From Nissolia schottii (lineage: Eukaryota > Streptophyta > Magnoliopsida > Fabales > Fabaceae): a stretch of DNA of 64,000 bases. The position numbers and the translations under genes are program-made. Under the pieces are notes generated by a model. It was not told the DNA's origin, did not search any database, and saw nothing but the letters and a program-made list of their open reading frames with translations. Location: assembly GCA_003254905.1 (NCBI GenBank), contig QANU01013744.1, positions 267,955-331,954 of the forward strand, given 5' to 3'. Positions 48,191-59,150 of the stretch are shown here, piece by piece. Positions within the stretch are counted from its first letter, which is position 1. Every line of letters starts with the position of its first letter.

Positions 48191-48790
48191 ATGCCTAACA
48201 TGAATAAAGGTAAAGGAAAAGCTTTGGGTTCCAAGAAACAAAAAATATTAAGGTATTGTCATCTTCTGCGGTAGCCACCTCATCTCTCCCAGCATCTACC
48301 TTAGTTTCTAGGGCAGCCACCCCATCTCTTGCAGCATCTATCCCATCATCGACATTACCTTCCCATGTAGCTGCTTCTTAAACACCGTAATTTACTCCTT
48401 CGCTGAAAGTGTCAGGCATACATTCACCAAGCTCCCAAATTAATGGAGAAATTGAAAATGGAATAAGCAGGTCTCATGATTCCTCAAACAATTAGACAAG
48501 GAATGGTAAGATCGTTTTATATCTTGAGGGAGATGGGTATGTGACAAGTTTTTAATTTATTTAATAAATTTCATTAGATTTGATGTATTTTAACTTTTGA
48601 TGTATAATGATTGTAGTTTTTTACCTTCACATGATGTGGCCAATGGGATTAGCGAAGTGATAAAAAGTCTTCGCCCCTAAATAAGGGTTTTCATGATTTT
48701 TCATGGAGGTTTGCATGTGACTAGGTGACTTATATCAAGGTGGAGCTATTGTCCATTTCTATGGAGGTGGAGCATTTGCCAAGGCAAAGA
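48191..48790 (+). pseudogene. Ptta/En-Spm (TNPA-like) second gene of the CACTA relic
   Basis: Starts MPNMNKGKGKALGSKKQ, then after a frameshift runs through a Ser/Ala/Pro-rich segment ('SSSAVATSSLPASTLVSRAA'). 'IVLYLEGDG' splices over a GT-AG intron (about 48538-48617) to 'FLPSHDVANGISEVIKS'. In plant Ptta transposases this region reads 'EG.GF.PS..A...I...I'. Stops at 48379 and later show it is dead. It is cut at about 48792 by an LTR. Confidence 0.7.
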
Positions 48791-48792
48791 TT

Positions 48793-49310
48793 TGTTAGAA
48801 AAATTGGCTCATAATTAATAAGATTGCAATTAATTTTATTTATGTTTTATTTTTAAAATGTATATCTTTGAGAATATTTTTAGATTTAGTAATATTTAAA
48901 TTATTGATATAGATATGGATAGATTCTGTTAGGATATAGAAAATCTGTTGAGATTTTGAAATAATAACTCTTAGTGGTTAAAAATATTTGGTTATAAATA
49001 AAGTCAATGATCTAGGTGTGTATCAGAAGTATTAGAACAATATATGAAAAATACTATATGTTATGAGAGATGGTGTATAAGGGATTTTGGATGTGAGAAC
49101 TAGTGAATATTTTTGTAATATTTTTTTCTCATAGTGAAAATATTGATTATCTATCGAAGGTGGATATAAGCATGAGATTTGTCAAATTATATTAAACTCT
49201 TATGTCTTTTTAATTATTGTCGTCTTGTTAATTTATTTTCTTTGGTGTTTATGTTTATATTTAGTACATTAAATTTGTACTGAGACTCGTTTTGCTGCGC
49301 TGTCCCAACA
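48793..49310 (+). mobile_element. Putative Copia solo LTR, 518 bp
   Basis: Starts TGTTAGAAAAATTGG and ends GCTGTCCCAACA, the wording of many plant Copia LTRs. It contains 'ggttataaataaag' as a TATA region and the typical 'tttttctcatagtgaaaata' stretch. The flanks AGATT and ATTTT do not match as a duplication, so the ends are provisional. Confidence 0.55.
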
Positions 49311-50000
49311 ATTTTTTTGGTCTTGACCAAATTGTAATTGATATCACACTAAACAATTAATTGCTTGTCACCATTGAGACTCAAATCTCGTAAGTGAAGG
49401 TCGAAACTTACGGTGGCGAACAGACAACCCCATAGTGATATACTTTAATTTGGAAAAATAATTACAACAAAGTTAACCAAGAAAATCTGTAAAGTTGTCT
49501 TGACATTAAATTCTTTAATTATAATATAATGGGAAGATTCTATATTCCTTAGAGGGAAGGGAATTGAAAAAATTGACCACCGACCCAGTTGGCAATGGGT
49601 GAATGAGGTGTGGTGTGTGTAATTCATACCACCTGTCCCACTTAACGGCCATCCAAAAAAAAAAAGAGAGAATTTCAGCTTTCAGGGCATAATCTTCAAT
49701 TAAATTCCATCTCACAGTCTCATTTTCCTTATTATTCCTTTTTTTTTCAAAAAAAAAATTACATAATAATCAATAAACTAAATTAAATCCGAGTTTAAAA
49801 GATTCTGATCATGATATCTGTGTGTGGCGCATGTAGTATTTTGTGGTCCCCACTGGTCACTGGTCCTTCTGACGGCGTCGTTTTCACCTTCCACAAATTG
49901 AATCAAAAGGTGAATGACAGCACCAACCTTTCCACCATGGCATTGCAAAATTACAAATCAAAATTGAGTAGTCCTTTTTCTTTTTTTCTCTCAGTTCTAA
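49311..50000. other. Upstream region of the galactosyltransferase gene
   Basis: No gene is recognised. It should include the distal promoter of the gene starting at 50336. Confidence 0.5.
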
Positions 50001-50005
50001 TGGCA

Positions 50006-50014
50006 TATATAATA
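50006..50014 (+). promoter_or_regulatory. TATA-box candidate of the galactosyltransferase gene
   Basis: TATATAATA lies about 330 bp upstream of the ATG at 50336. A pyrimidine-rich leader with 'ctctttccctttctctctg' follows. The implied 5' leader of about 300 bases is plausible but unproven. Confidence 0.45.
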
Positions 50015-50335
50015 AAATTTTCAAAACGTAAAACAAATTCTCAAACTTTACACGAAGAGACACACAACTCCAACACCAAACTCAACAAGCTCCTTCATTC
50101 TCTTTCCCTTTCTCTCTGTTCCCTGCATTTATTTTCATGTGATTGAATCAAACAAGAAAGAAGCTTTTTTGCCCCAAAAGCCTCCTCCTCCTCCTTCTTC
50201 TCCTCTAGGGTTAACAACAATCTTCCAAAACCGCTGAACAAACCCAGAAATTAAGAAGACCACAAAAACAAACAACCCCAGAGAGAAGGAAAAAAGTTTC
50301 GACCTTTTTGTTTTTGCAACCAAAAGGAAAAAAGC

Positions 50336-53300
50336 ATGAAGAGGGGGAAGCTAGACCCATGGTTTGTAATACCAAGCAGGCTCACCCTGCTTCAAGTTTT
50401 CATGGCGGTGATGCTCCTCTACCTCCTCTTCATATCCTTCGAAATCCCCCTCGCCTTCAGGGCGGGGTTCTTCTCCGCCTCCACCGAGAAAGCCACCGCC
50501 TTTGGCCACCTCAGCGACGCATTGCCGGTGATCCCACTCACACAACCCGAACATCCGGTCTCGGTCCCGACCCGACCCAACAACGCCTTTGGTGCACTCG
50601 GGGTACCGCGGAAAGTGTCCACCTTGAGCTTCAACGAGAGCTTCAACGGCGAGTTCTCGGAGCTCCACAAGGCCGCGAAGCACGCGTGGGTGGCGGGGTG
50701 GAAGCTCTGGGAGGAGCTGGAGTCCGGGAAATTGGAGAACCTTCCGAGAATCCGGGTCGAAAACGGGTCGGACTCGTGCCCGAACTCGGTGTCGGTTTCT
50801 AGTTTAGGAGGGTTCAAGGAGGGGGTGGTGGTGCTGCCGTGCGGGCTGACGCTGTGGTCGCACGTGACGGTGGTGGGGACGCCGAGGTGGGCCCACGGGG
50901 AGCGGGACCCGAAGATCGCCGTGGTGAGGGAAGGGGAGGGGCCGGTTGCGGTGTCGCAGTTCATGATGGAGCTTCAGGGGCTTAAGGCAGTGGAGAATGA
51001 AGAGCCTCCGAGGATCTTGCATTTCAATCCGAGGCTGAAGGGGGATTGGAGCGGGAAGCCAGTCATCGAGATGAACACGTGCTACAGGATGCAGTGGGGA
51101 ACTGCCATCAGGTGCGAGGGGTGGAAGTCACGTGCTGATGAGGAAACCGGTGAGTGACTAGTGGCGTTGTTTTATTCTTTGAATTGTGTTTGGATTAAGG
51201 GGTTTGGTAAATGTGGCGTTACTTATGGGTTTGGTTGGTTGGTTAGTTAGTTAGTTAAGGTGGGGAGTTATTTTTTTGAAGGTTTGAAACGTAGGTGACT
51301 CTGTGTGGTGTGGACTCTCTTCTCAAATGTGTAGTGATTTTTAGTTCATTGGTTCTGTTGTGGTTTGTTAGTGATCTAGAAAGAAGGAAGATAATGGTTG
51401 AATTTTCTTTTTTCATTATTGTAACTGCTAACTAGAAAGTCCAGCTTTTTAAAAAAACACACACACAGAAAATAAAAAAAATAAAAAACTTTTATGATTT
51501 GCCAGCACATTGTGGGATGATGGTGTTGAAAAACCTTCTGGATCAAATTTGAGCTTGAAGAGAAAAGAGAGAAGCTTAATTCTGTTGTTGTCATTTTTGT
51601 TCCCTTTTTTTTGACTTTGTAGATTTGTGTTGCTTAAGTTTTTTAACTTCAGTGTGCTGTGTGTTCCCAGGGACATTGCTTGTTTTTGCTGATTTTTTTG
51701 TGTGGATATTGTGAAGTTGATGGGCAGGTGAAGTGTGAAAAGTGGATTCGTGATGATGACAGCCGATCGGAAGAGTGGAAGGCATCATGGTGGTTAAACA
51801 GGCTGATAGGGCGGAAAAAGGAGGTGAATATAGACTGGCCATTCCCTTTTGCAGAGGGGAAATTGTTTGTTCTTACCTTAAGTGCTGGCTTGGAAGGTTA
51901 TCATGTTAGTGTGGATGGGAGGCATATGACTTCCTTCCCCTATCGCACGGTACACATACATTGATCTCATCTCCTTGTACTATTTGAGCGCAGGGATGTC
52001 TTAAGTGTAATGTTTATATTAACATTTCGTAGGGCTTTGCTCTCGAGGATGCTACGGGACTATCAATAAATGGGGACATTGACGTGCACTCTATATTTGC
52101 TGCTTCCTTGCCCACATCGCATCCTAGCTTTGCTCCGCAGATGCATCTTGAATTGCTTCCTCAATGGAAAGCTCCTCCTCTTCTCAATGTGAATGTGGAG
52201 CTCTTCATCGGTATCCTTTCTGCTGGCAACCATTTTGCTGAGCGGATGGCAGTGAGGAAGTCCTGGATGCAAAATAAACTCATCAAATCTTCACACGTTG
52301 TGGCTCGGTTTTTTGTGGCATTGGTAAGAGTGAATTCATCTTCCCTATCCCAAAATAATGATAAAAATCAACGAGTACATAATTTTTTTGATGTTACAAT
52401 TTCTCCATTTCTCGTATGATAGCATGGAAGGAAGGATGTAAATGTAGATATAAAGAAAGAAGCGGAGTATTTCGGTGATATCATCATGGTCCCATACATA
52501 GATCATTATGACCTTGTTGTGTTGAAGACCATAGCTATCTGTGAATATGGGGTGAGTGATGGGAGAGGAACAAAATGTTGCTTATTTTATATATAGATTT
52601 TATTTTATTTTACCCCTCTTTTTGCTTGCTATGTTGTTGGTTGTGATTGAACATACTTCTTTACAGATTCGCACAGTGGCTGCTAAGTATATCATGAAGT
52701 GTGATGATGACACATTTGTGAGAGTGGATTCTGTCATAAGTGAAGCAAGAAAAGTTCCAAGTGATAGAAGTCTTTACATGGGAAATATGAATTATCACAT
52801 GAGGCCTTTACGCCATGGCAAATGGGCTGTAACATATGAGGTATAATTTTTTTTGTTTGTAAATATGACTTTTCTCTAGGTTTCTCTGCTTTTGGGACTG
52901 TTTACCTGCTTTAGATTTGTCTGCATATACCTTTGTTGCTTATCATATGTAGCTAGTTTTATATTCACTTGCATCATGGAATCTGATTTTAAAACAATTG
53001 CTTTTAGTACTTTTTGATAAACAATAGTGCATGGTTGCAAATTTTCTTTAGATGCTGTGCTGTGGTAGTTGTGGAACTTGAAATCCAATTTATTCTGTTG
53101 TCTAGTCTACTTATCCATGTGGTGTACCAGGATCCGATCTTTCCATTACAAATTCTTGGCATTTTCTGCATCTGATTATTTAAAGAAATGAATGCCACTT
53201 TTATCATGAACTTTTTTAGTGTAATGAATGTTTATTGCACAAATATCTTTTTGTTTAAAATCAGTCAACATGTGGTCAGCTTTAGTCATTTGACATTTGT

Positions 53301-53642
53301 TTTCTGACTAATTTTTTTTTTTTGGTTGAAACTTGAAACTTTTGTATTTCTTGGTCATATACTAAAGTTCTGCATGATATGTATCATGCTTGCTGTGATA
53401 TTCTAAGTGTATTACAGAACATCGTGTAATCTGCTCTTAACCGATTAACTTTTTTAGGCATATGAATGGCAGAGTTTAACCTAATATGACTGAATTTGAA
53501 TAAGCTGAAGTTCCAGAGTTCCAGAAATTCTATGCAATGATATTTGTGACAGTTGTGGTTTTTGATTTCCTTTGCAACTCTGGATTTGTCATCTCATGTT
53601 CTCAGTATAGGAACACTACTAATGTTTTATGTGTTAACCCCC

Positions 53643-53673
<31 letters not shown>

Positions 53674-54808
53674 CCATGACTTTCAGGAATGGCTTGAGGA
53701 AGAGTATCCTGCCTATGCTAATGGTCCAGGTTACATAGTCTCATCTGACATTGCTCACTTCATTGTTTCTGACTTTGAGAAGCGTAGATTAAAAGTATGT
53801 TTGCAGAATATCTTATCATTGTTCCTGTTATATGTGTGCGCACATGCTTGTGTGTGAATGCGCTAGTGTGTCTGCTAGTTTCTGCACATATTTGTGCTAC
53901 ACAAGTGCTATTTGGCAAACTAAAATACTAGCCAATGTTAGAGCCATCACATGACTAGGTAGAAAATACAATTAAAAATGGGCGACACATAGAAATAAAC
54001 AAATAAAAAGTAATCAAACCTTTTTGTCATATTTCTTTCTTACATCCCTCTCTCTCACTCATTTAATTCTTGCTTCTCTCTCGTTCAGCTCATTTTCTCT
54101 CCATCAGAATCCACCTCTGTTGAAAAAAAATTAACGCTTGCCGGCAAAGAAACCAACATCAAAAGTTGGTTTCTTTTTCAACAAAAGTTGTTTTTTTTGC
54201 CCTGTCAAACACAGAAAAATTGGTTTAAAGAAGCCAACTTTTGTTGAAAAAGAAACCAACATTTTTCATTTAACCAATATTTTTAAATAAATGTAATGAA
54301 AAATGTTGGTTTCTTTCTCAACAAAAGTTGATCTTTTTGTTTAAAGTTGGTTTCTTTTTGTGCCAAACACAAAAATTAGCTTCTGTTATCAAAAGAAACC
54401 AAACCCTTTTATGATGGTTTCTTTGGCTGCAAATGTTGGTTTATTTTTTCGATTGACATTTCTGTCTTTTTCTAGTTGGCACATATTCTAGTTGTCCTAA
54501 TAGCATTTATGATTTGTGTTGATGTGCTTCAACACATGCGGCGGATAGCATGTTGGCTATTGATGACACGTCGATAACCAATTTCAATTTCGGTGCAGTT
54601 GTTTAAAATGGAGGATGTGAGCATGGGAATGTGGGTAGAGCAGTTCAACAGCACAAGATCAGTAGATTATGTGCACAACTTGAAGTTCTGCCAATCTGGG
54701 TGCATTGAAGACTACTACACCGCGCATTACCAATCGCCGCGGCAAATGACCTGCATGTGGGATAAGTTGCTGCAACATGGAAAACCACTCTGCTGCAACA
54801 TGAGATGA
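50336..54808 (+). CDS. Hydroxyproline O-galactosyltransferase (GALT2-6 class), 7 exons, 652 aa
   Basis: Exons: 50336-51149, 51717-51949, 52033-52323, 52423-52551, 52667-52840, 53687-53794 and 54599-54808 (1959 nt, in frame, GT-AG introns). The enzyme class adds the first galactose to hydroxyproline of arabinogalactan proteins in the Golgi, using UDP-galactose. Residues 16-38 (around '[20 protein letters not shown]') form a type II membrane anchor after a short basic cytosolic end. A galectin-type domain spans roughly 165-385 ('[20 protein letters not shown]', '[20 protein letters not shown]'). The GT31 Galactosyl_T domain starts near 405 ('[20 protein letters not shown]') with the DDD metal/UDP motif at about 502-504 ('[13 protein letters not shown]') and the conserved '[13 protein letters not shown]' near 587. 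The protein ends GKPLCCNMR. The parts look complete. It resembles Arabidopsis GALT4-GALT6 most; the exact member cannot be named. Exon 1 is far more GC-rich than the rest. Confidence 0.95.
54146..54330. repeat. Cluster of long palindromes in intron 6 of the galactosyltransferase gene
   Basis: The first hairpin (54146-54176) is AAAGAAACCAAC-atcaaaa-GTTGGTTTCTTT, a perfect 12-bp stem. The second has 36-bp arms at 54235-54270 and 54295-54330 with one mismatch and a 24-base loop. The word GTTGGTTTCTTT or its complement recurs at least six times between 54120 and 54450. Confidence 0.93.
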
Positions 54809-54821
54809 CAAATGAGTAGTA

Positions 54822-54964
54822 CCTCCTTCGGTTCACTTATATATGCCGGCTTTTGACTTTTAGATTAATCTTTAAATTCATGTATCTAGATGCAATTACA
54901 TCTAGATACATTGTAATTTGTAGATGTATCTAAGTCAAAAGTGACCTATATGAGTGTACGGAGA
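54822..54964. mobile_element. Stowaway-like MITE just after the galactosyltransferase stop codon
   Basis: The left end CCTCCTTCGGTTCACTTATA and the reverse complement of the right end TCTCCGTACACTCATATAGG are related, both followed by 'ttttgac'. TA lies on both sides (54820-54821 and 54965-54966). Ends of the CTCC(C)TCCGT kind and TA duplications mark Tc1/mariner-type Stowaway MITEs. It starts 14 bp after the stop, so it probably lies in the 3' untranslated region. Confidence 0.75.
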
Positions 54965-55053
54965 TAATAGTGTAATCTCCTGGAGCTGGAAAAACATGAG
55001 TAGAATCATAGTAAGGGAAGTTCTACAGCTGTAAATACTTGTTTTTTTTTTTT

Positions 55054-55069
55054 NNNNNNNNNNNNNNNN
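55054..55069. other. Sequence gap (16 N) between poly-T and poly-G
   Basis: Sixteen undetermined bases are preceded by a T run and followed by a G run of about 16. A G run of this length beside a T run is probably a sequencing artefact. Confidence 0.97.
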
Positions 55070-55089
55070 GGGGGGGGGGGGGGGGTGGG

Positions 55090-58000
55090 GTTCCTTAGTT
55101 ATTTTTATTCCCTTTTTGATCCACCCCCTATCATTAAAAAATAGATGGTATATAATATGAAGTTGGATATCACAGTAGTTGGTGAAGGAACAAACCAATG
55201 GTTTGTAAATTTGGGATGTAGAGCAAAATGGTATGGAAGCAGAATAAAATTAATTTTCTACTGTAACTTTTTTTGTGTTTAGTGTGGCGGTTGTGACAAT
55301 TGTGCTGGTTAGGTGGGTGAAATCGGGTCAATTTGCAGAGGAAAATGTGTTTGAACCAATCATGCTGGTTCAATTTTTGCGATTTTTTGGACCATATCCG
55401 AAACAAACCAACCTGAGCATAACTGGGTTAGTTTGGTTTGCTTCTCGGTTTACTTAATACACAATTTTTTTAAAATATGAAGAAGGGAAAAAATTAGAGA
55501 AAGTGAAAAAATCAGGGAAAATCTGACAAATAACTAACGCTTGATTTACAATTGAGAATAACCATCACAATTAAAAAGACCGTGTCATGATGTAAGTACC
55601 TGATAATCTTTAATTTTATAGTTTTATCAAAAAAATCTTTAAATTTATAGAAAAACAAGGGTTGTGGTTAGGTTGCTGGTCTAAAAATTGAAAAATTGAG
55701 AATTTATTCATGGATAGTCGGTATTTTCAACTTGATTACTCTAATCAATTTGATCTAAACATGTAGGTAGGTTCGGTGCAGGTTGACTGGGTTAACTGGA
55801 TCTGCTTTCATTCCTAGTTTTTATAGTTATAAGTAGCCACCTTTTGTAGTTAGATACACAAACATGAGGAATTACTACTCGCCTTTTTGTTTTTTTGTTT
55901 TTGGGGGGAGAATTACACTCTTAGAGAAAAAGAAAGTATGTGTAGTTGTGAGAGTTGACATGTGAAACTCATGAATGGGAAAGGAAAATTAACACATTAT
56001 GGGGTAGGGAATGGATCATGTCAATTGAGAATTTTTTTTGGCAATTGGATTCAAGTGTTATCTCATTATTAATTGGGAAAGTGAAATTTATATATAAATA
56101 ACAATGATATATCACACTTGATTCTAATTGACAATAAATTCAATTGAGTGGATAATTTTTCAAATTATGGAGTTTCGAGTTCTGTTGAATTATTATTATT
56201 TTTTTTAAAGAAAGGGAGTGAAGGGAAATACACGTGAAAATTTTAGAATGAATAAATCGACCTATTTCTACTGGGTTTTTTTTTTAAATTAGGGTAGAAA
56301 ATCGGAGGATACCATTTTAATCATCAGTGTTAGTTTTGACAGCTTGGGATTGAATTATTGATAAAGGTAATGTCAACTTAATTCTGATCTAACTGTTCAA
56401 TCTTTTTCTCATCCTTCGTTGTCCTAAGACTATTCACTATCTATTGCAATGAGGATCACATTAGGTGAGACTATCCTTTTCCAGTGTTTCCTATTGACAA
56501 TAACGCGTGCTTGTCGACGTCAAATGTAGTCATGTAAGAATCATGTCTGGTTGAAACATGTTCAAGCATCGTTTCGCATCTATTGAGTGAATGTTTGGTT
56601 CACAGTTTGCACATTGCAAACGTTTAGTCACCTTAGAATGAGATTTTACCATAGTCAACATGTTTGCCTTTTATTTATCCCTTAACTCAACTTACTGTTG
56701 CTTCTTAAACTTACTTTTGGCTAAAGTAAAAATAGAATTACTTTTCAGTTTGTAAATTAAAACTGAAAAAATATTTTACCATATTATCCACATTAACTTT
56801 TACTTTACTCTCTCCTAAAATTATATAGTTTCTTAGTAATTTTATCTATAAAAATAATTTTATCTTATTCTATTCAAACAAAAATCATTCATTTAAACTT
56901 ACTTTTAAAATATTCAAATCAAACCTAAATCAAATTTTCTTAACTTAATTCCTCTTTAATTAATTCTTAAAAAACAGAAAAAACAAGCTTCGTCTCACCT
57001 TTCAAGCTTGCGTCGTCTCACGTGGCTTTTGTTCTAAAGTCAGACTATTTCTGTTTCTGCTTTCTGTCAACTACCAACTTTAGCCTTATTACAATTTGTT
57101 CAGCCCATTGGACTCTCAGTGTTGTCAACAATCAAAACGAAAAACTAATACAAACAAAAGAAATTGAGTAAGATTCCAAAAAGGTCCTCGTAGAATTTTG
57201 TAAAGACAAATTCATCCTTAAGGGAAAAAAAAAATGGAATGAAGCGTCTTTGATTCAACCCAGGTGGAGTGTTTATTTTTTTACAATAACTGAATGTAGT
57301 CTTATTTAACTAAGTCTCATGCATGGTTTTTGTTATTTATCCAATTAAATAAGTATAAAAAAAATATAATTTTATTGAATGAAATATGTAATATATATAA
57401 TTCTAAGGACCATCAATCAGAAAAGTCTTGGTAGTCTAGTAAAAAGGAGTTTTCTCCATACTCTCAAGAGTTGCTACGTTTGATTTCCACTCGTTACATT
57501 TTTAGGTTATTTATGAAAATTCTTATCGTGGACATTTAAGATCAAAATAATATTGTTTCGATGAGTAGGAAAGAGGTAAAGTTAGAAAAATTTTAGAACT
57601 AATGAGACAATTTCTTTTTGTTGGAGCCTCACAAAAAAGTTGAGGGACCAATTAGGGGCTTCGTCCATATTATTTTGATCGGTTCAGCGCTTTCTAAAAA
57701 AAAGCTTCTAGTGCCGCCTATTGCTGAGAGAATAAATCAGTAAGGCATAAAGCATGCATGCTGCAGCTTCGTAGGTAGGTTAGTGCAGAGAAAGTGAAAA
57801 AAGAAGCCTTCGCAAAAGAGATTCTTTGTGCCAAAGGCTTGGAACCTCATTCCATATCCCAATCGCGTTGCCTTTATAAAAAGAAGGTGTGATGAATTGA
57901 TAAAACATGGAACTGAATATGATGTTCCTTAGGTGCACCTCTTGCAGGTAATCTATTATAAATTTCAAACAAGTCTTTTAATTTTCTTTTTTTAGCAATA

Positions 58001-58140
58001 TTCATTGGCTGCAAAACATAAATGAACCCACACGGCATTCAAATTACAGTTAGCATGTGCACACATCTGCCACCCAATTAAGAACTCCGGCAATGAATGG
58101 CCTAATTCTTACAACCCCAAAAGTATTGTTTTCCATTTTG
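55090..58140. other. Intergenic DNA, no gene recognised
   Basis: Patches rich in 'ggttt'/'gggtt' at 55300-55450 and 55760-55810 look like non-autonomous hAT remnants but have no clear ends. The remainder is AT-rich. No readable gene on either strand. Confidence 0.5.
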
Positions 58141-59096
58141 TTACCAGAAGAACCAAGCCATAGGATAGATCAACCAAGCAACCCCTGAAAACATACAAGA
58201 CAAAGAAAATCATTAATTTTAGCAATGGGCATTACATTACATTACGTTACAAATGTCATGATATATAATAACAATCGCATACCGTTTCTAAAGGCATTAT
58301 TACTGTAAGACGACGTGAAGAAACAATCCGTGGTGGTGTTGATCCCATTAGGACAGTTGCATATAAAGGAATTATAAGCACCATTGTAGCCGCAAGCCCC
58401 AAGGCTCTTCTCGCACTGAGCGCAAGAAGTGGGAAAATCATCCGTGACGCTGAACTTGTACTTGAGGGCTATCCCGTAGTTCCACTTCTCCGGATCCGAC
58501 TGCGACTGGTCCAAGCTGTAAAATCCGGTGTAGGAAGGGCACTGCAGCTTCTGCAGGTCCATCTCGAACGACGGGCCGAGATTCACGGGAGTGTAGACGC
58601 AGCAGGTCGAAATGGGCAAGTTGATGGTACTAATCGGGGTGCATGAATACAAGAGGCTGCAAATGGGCGTCCCCTGATCGCAGAGTAATTTGGAGTTGCT
58701 TCCCCCATCGCATAGCAGTGACGAGGAGTTTGTGGCGCAGTCGAGGAGGGCGAAGATGGTGTCGTCGTGGAATGAGAAGGGGGCGTCCCAGTCTAGGCCG
58801 AAGCCCCTGCTGGGGAGGGTGCAGGTACACGTGGACATGGTGGGGTCCGAGATGTAGATCACTTGGTTCGGGTAGTCGATCGAGGTCACCGGGTAGGAGC
58901 CTGTGTGGGTTGTGAGGGTCAGTTTCTGGTTCTGGACGCAGCTCACGTGCGGTTGGAAGCGGGGGTCGCCGCACCCTGGGCCGCTTCCGAAGGGGTACTT
59001 GAGGGTTTCTTTGCCGCAGTTTCGCTGGCAGATTTGAGCAGAGGTGAAGGGTGGAATCAGGAAGAAAAGGACAAGGGAGAGAATGGGAAGCTCCAT
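58141..59096 (-). CDS. Secreted WAK-like galacturonan-binding protein without kinase, 2 exons, 285 aa
   Basis: Exons 59096-58283 and 58184-58141 join in frame (AAC G|GG) to give 285 residues; without the splice, translation would run into the intron. A signal peptide (about residues 1-20, 'LSLVLFFLIPPFTSA') is followed by a GUB_WAK module ('CQRNCGKETLKYPFGSGPGC', later 'VIYISDPTMSTCTCTLPSRG'). A WAK-associated, EGF-like Cys module comes next ('SCAQCEKSLGACGYN' then 'FICNCPNG'). The C-terminus is short and hydrophobic (GVAWLIYPMAWFFW) and may be a membrane tail or GPI signal. WAK ectodomains of this type bind pectin; here no kinase follows, so it may be a free or anchored wall protein or decoy. 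Several N-glycosylation sites occur (for example NSS and NTT). The ATG follows a TATA-like box by about 50 bp. Kinase-less homologues exist in other dicots. Confidence 0.92.
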
Positions 59097-59143
59097 TTGT
59101 TCTCAATGGACCAGGTGAAGAGAGACAGCTAGCTTGGTGCTGC

Positions 59144-59150
59144 TATTTAT
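59144..59150 (-). promoter_or_regulatory. TATA-box candidate of the WAK-like gene
   Basis: ATAAATA on the minus strand lies about 50 bp upstream of the ATG at 59096, within 'gaataaatagcagcacc'. This would give a very short leader. Confidence 0.5.

Noticed and set aside
50419..50964. A 181-codon minus-strand frame and a second plus-strand frame in the same place
   Set aside because: They are shadows of the GC-rich first exon of the galactosyltransferase gene.
58630..59132. Additional frames on both strands over the WAK-like gene
   Set aside because: They are shadows of its coding frame, Arg/Pro-rich with no domain.
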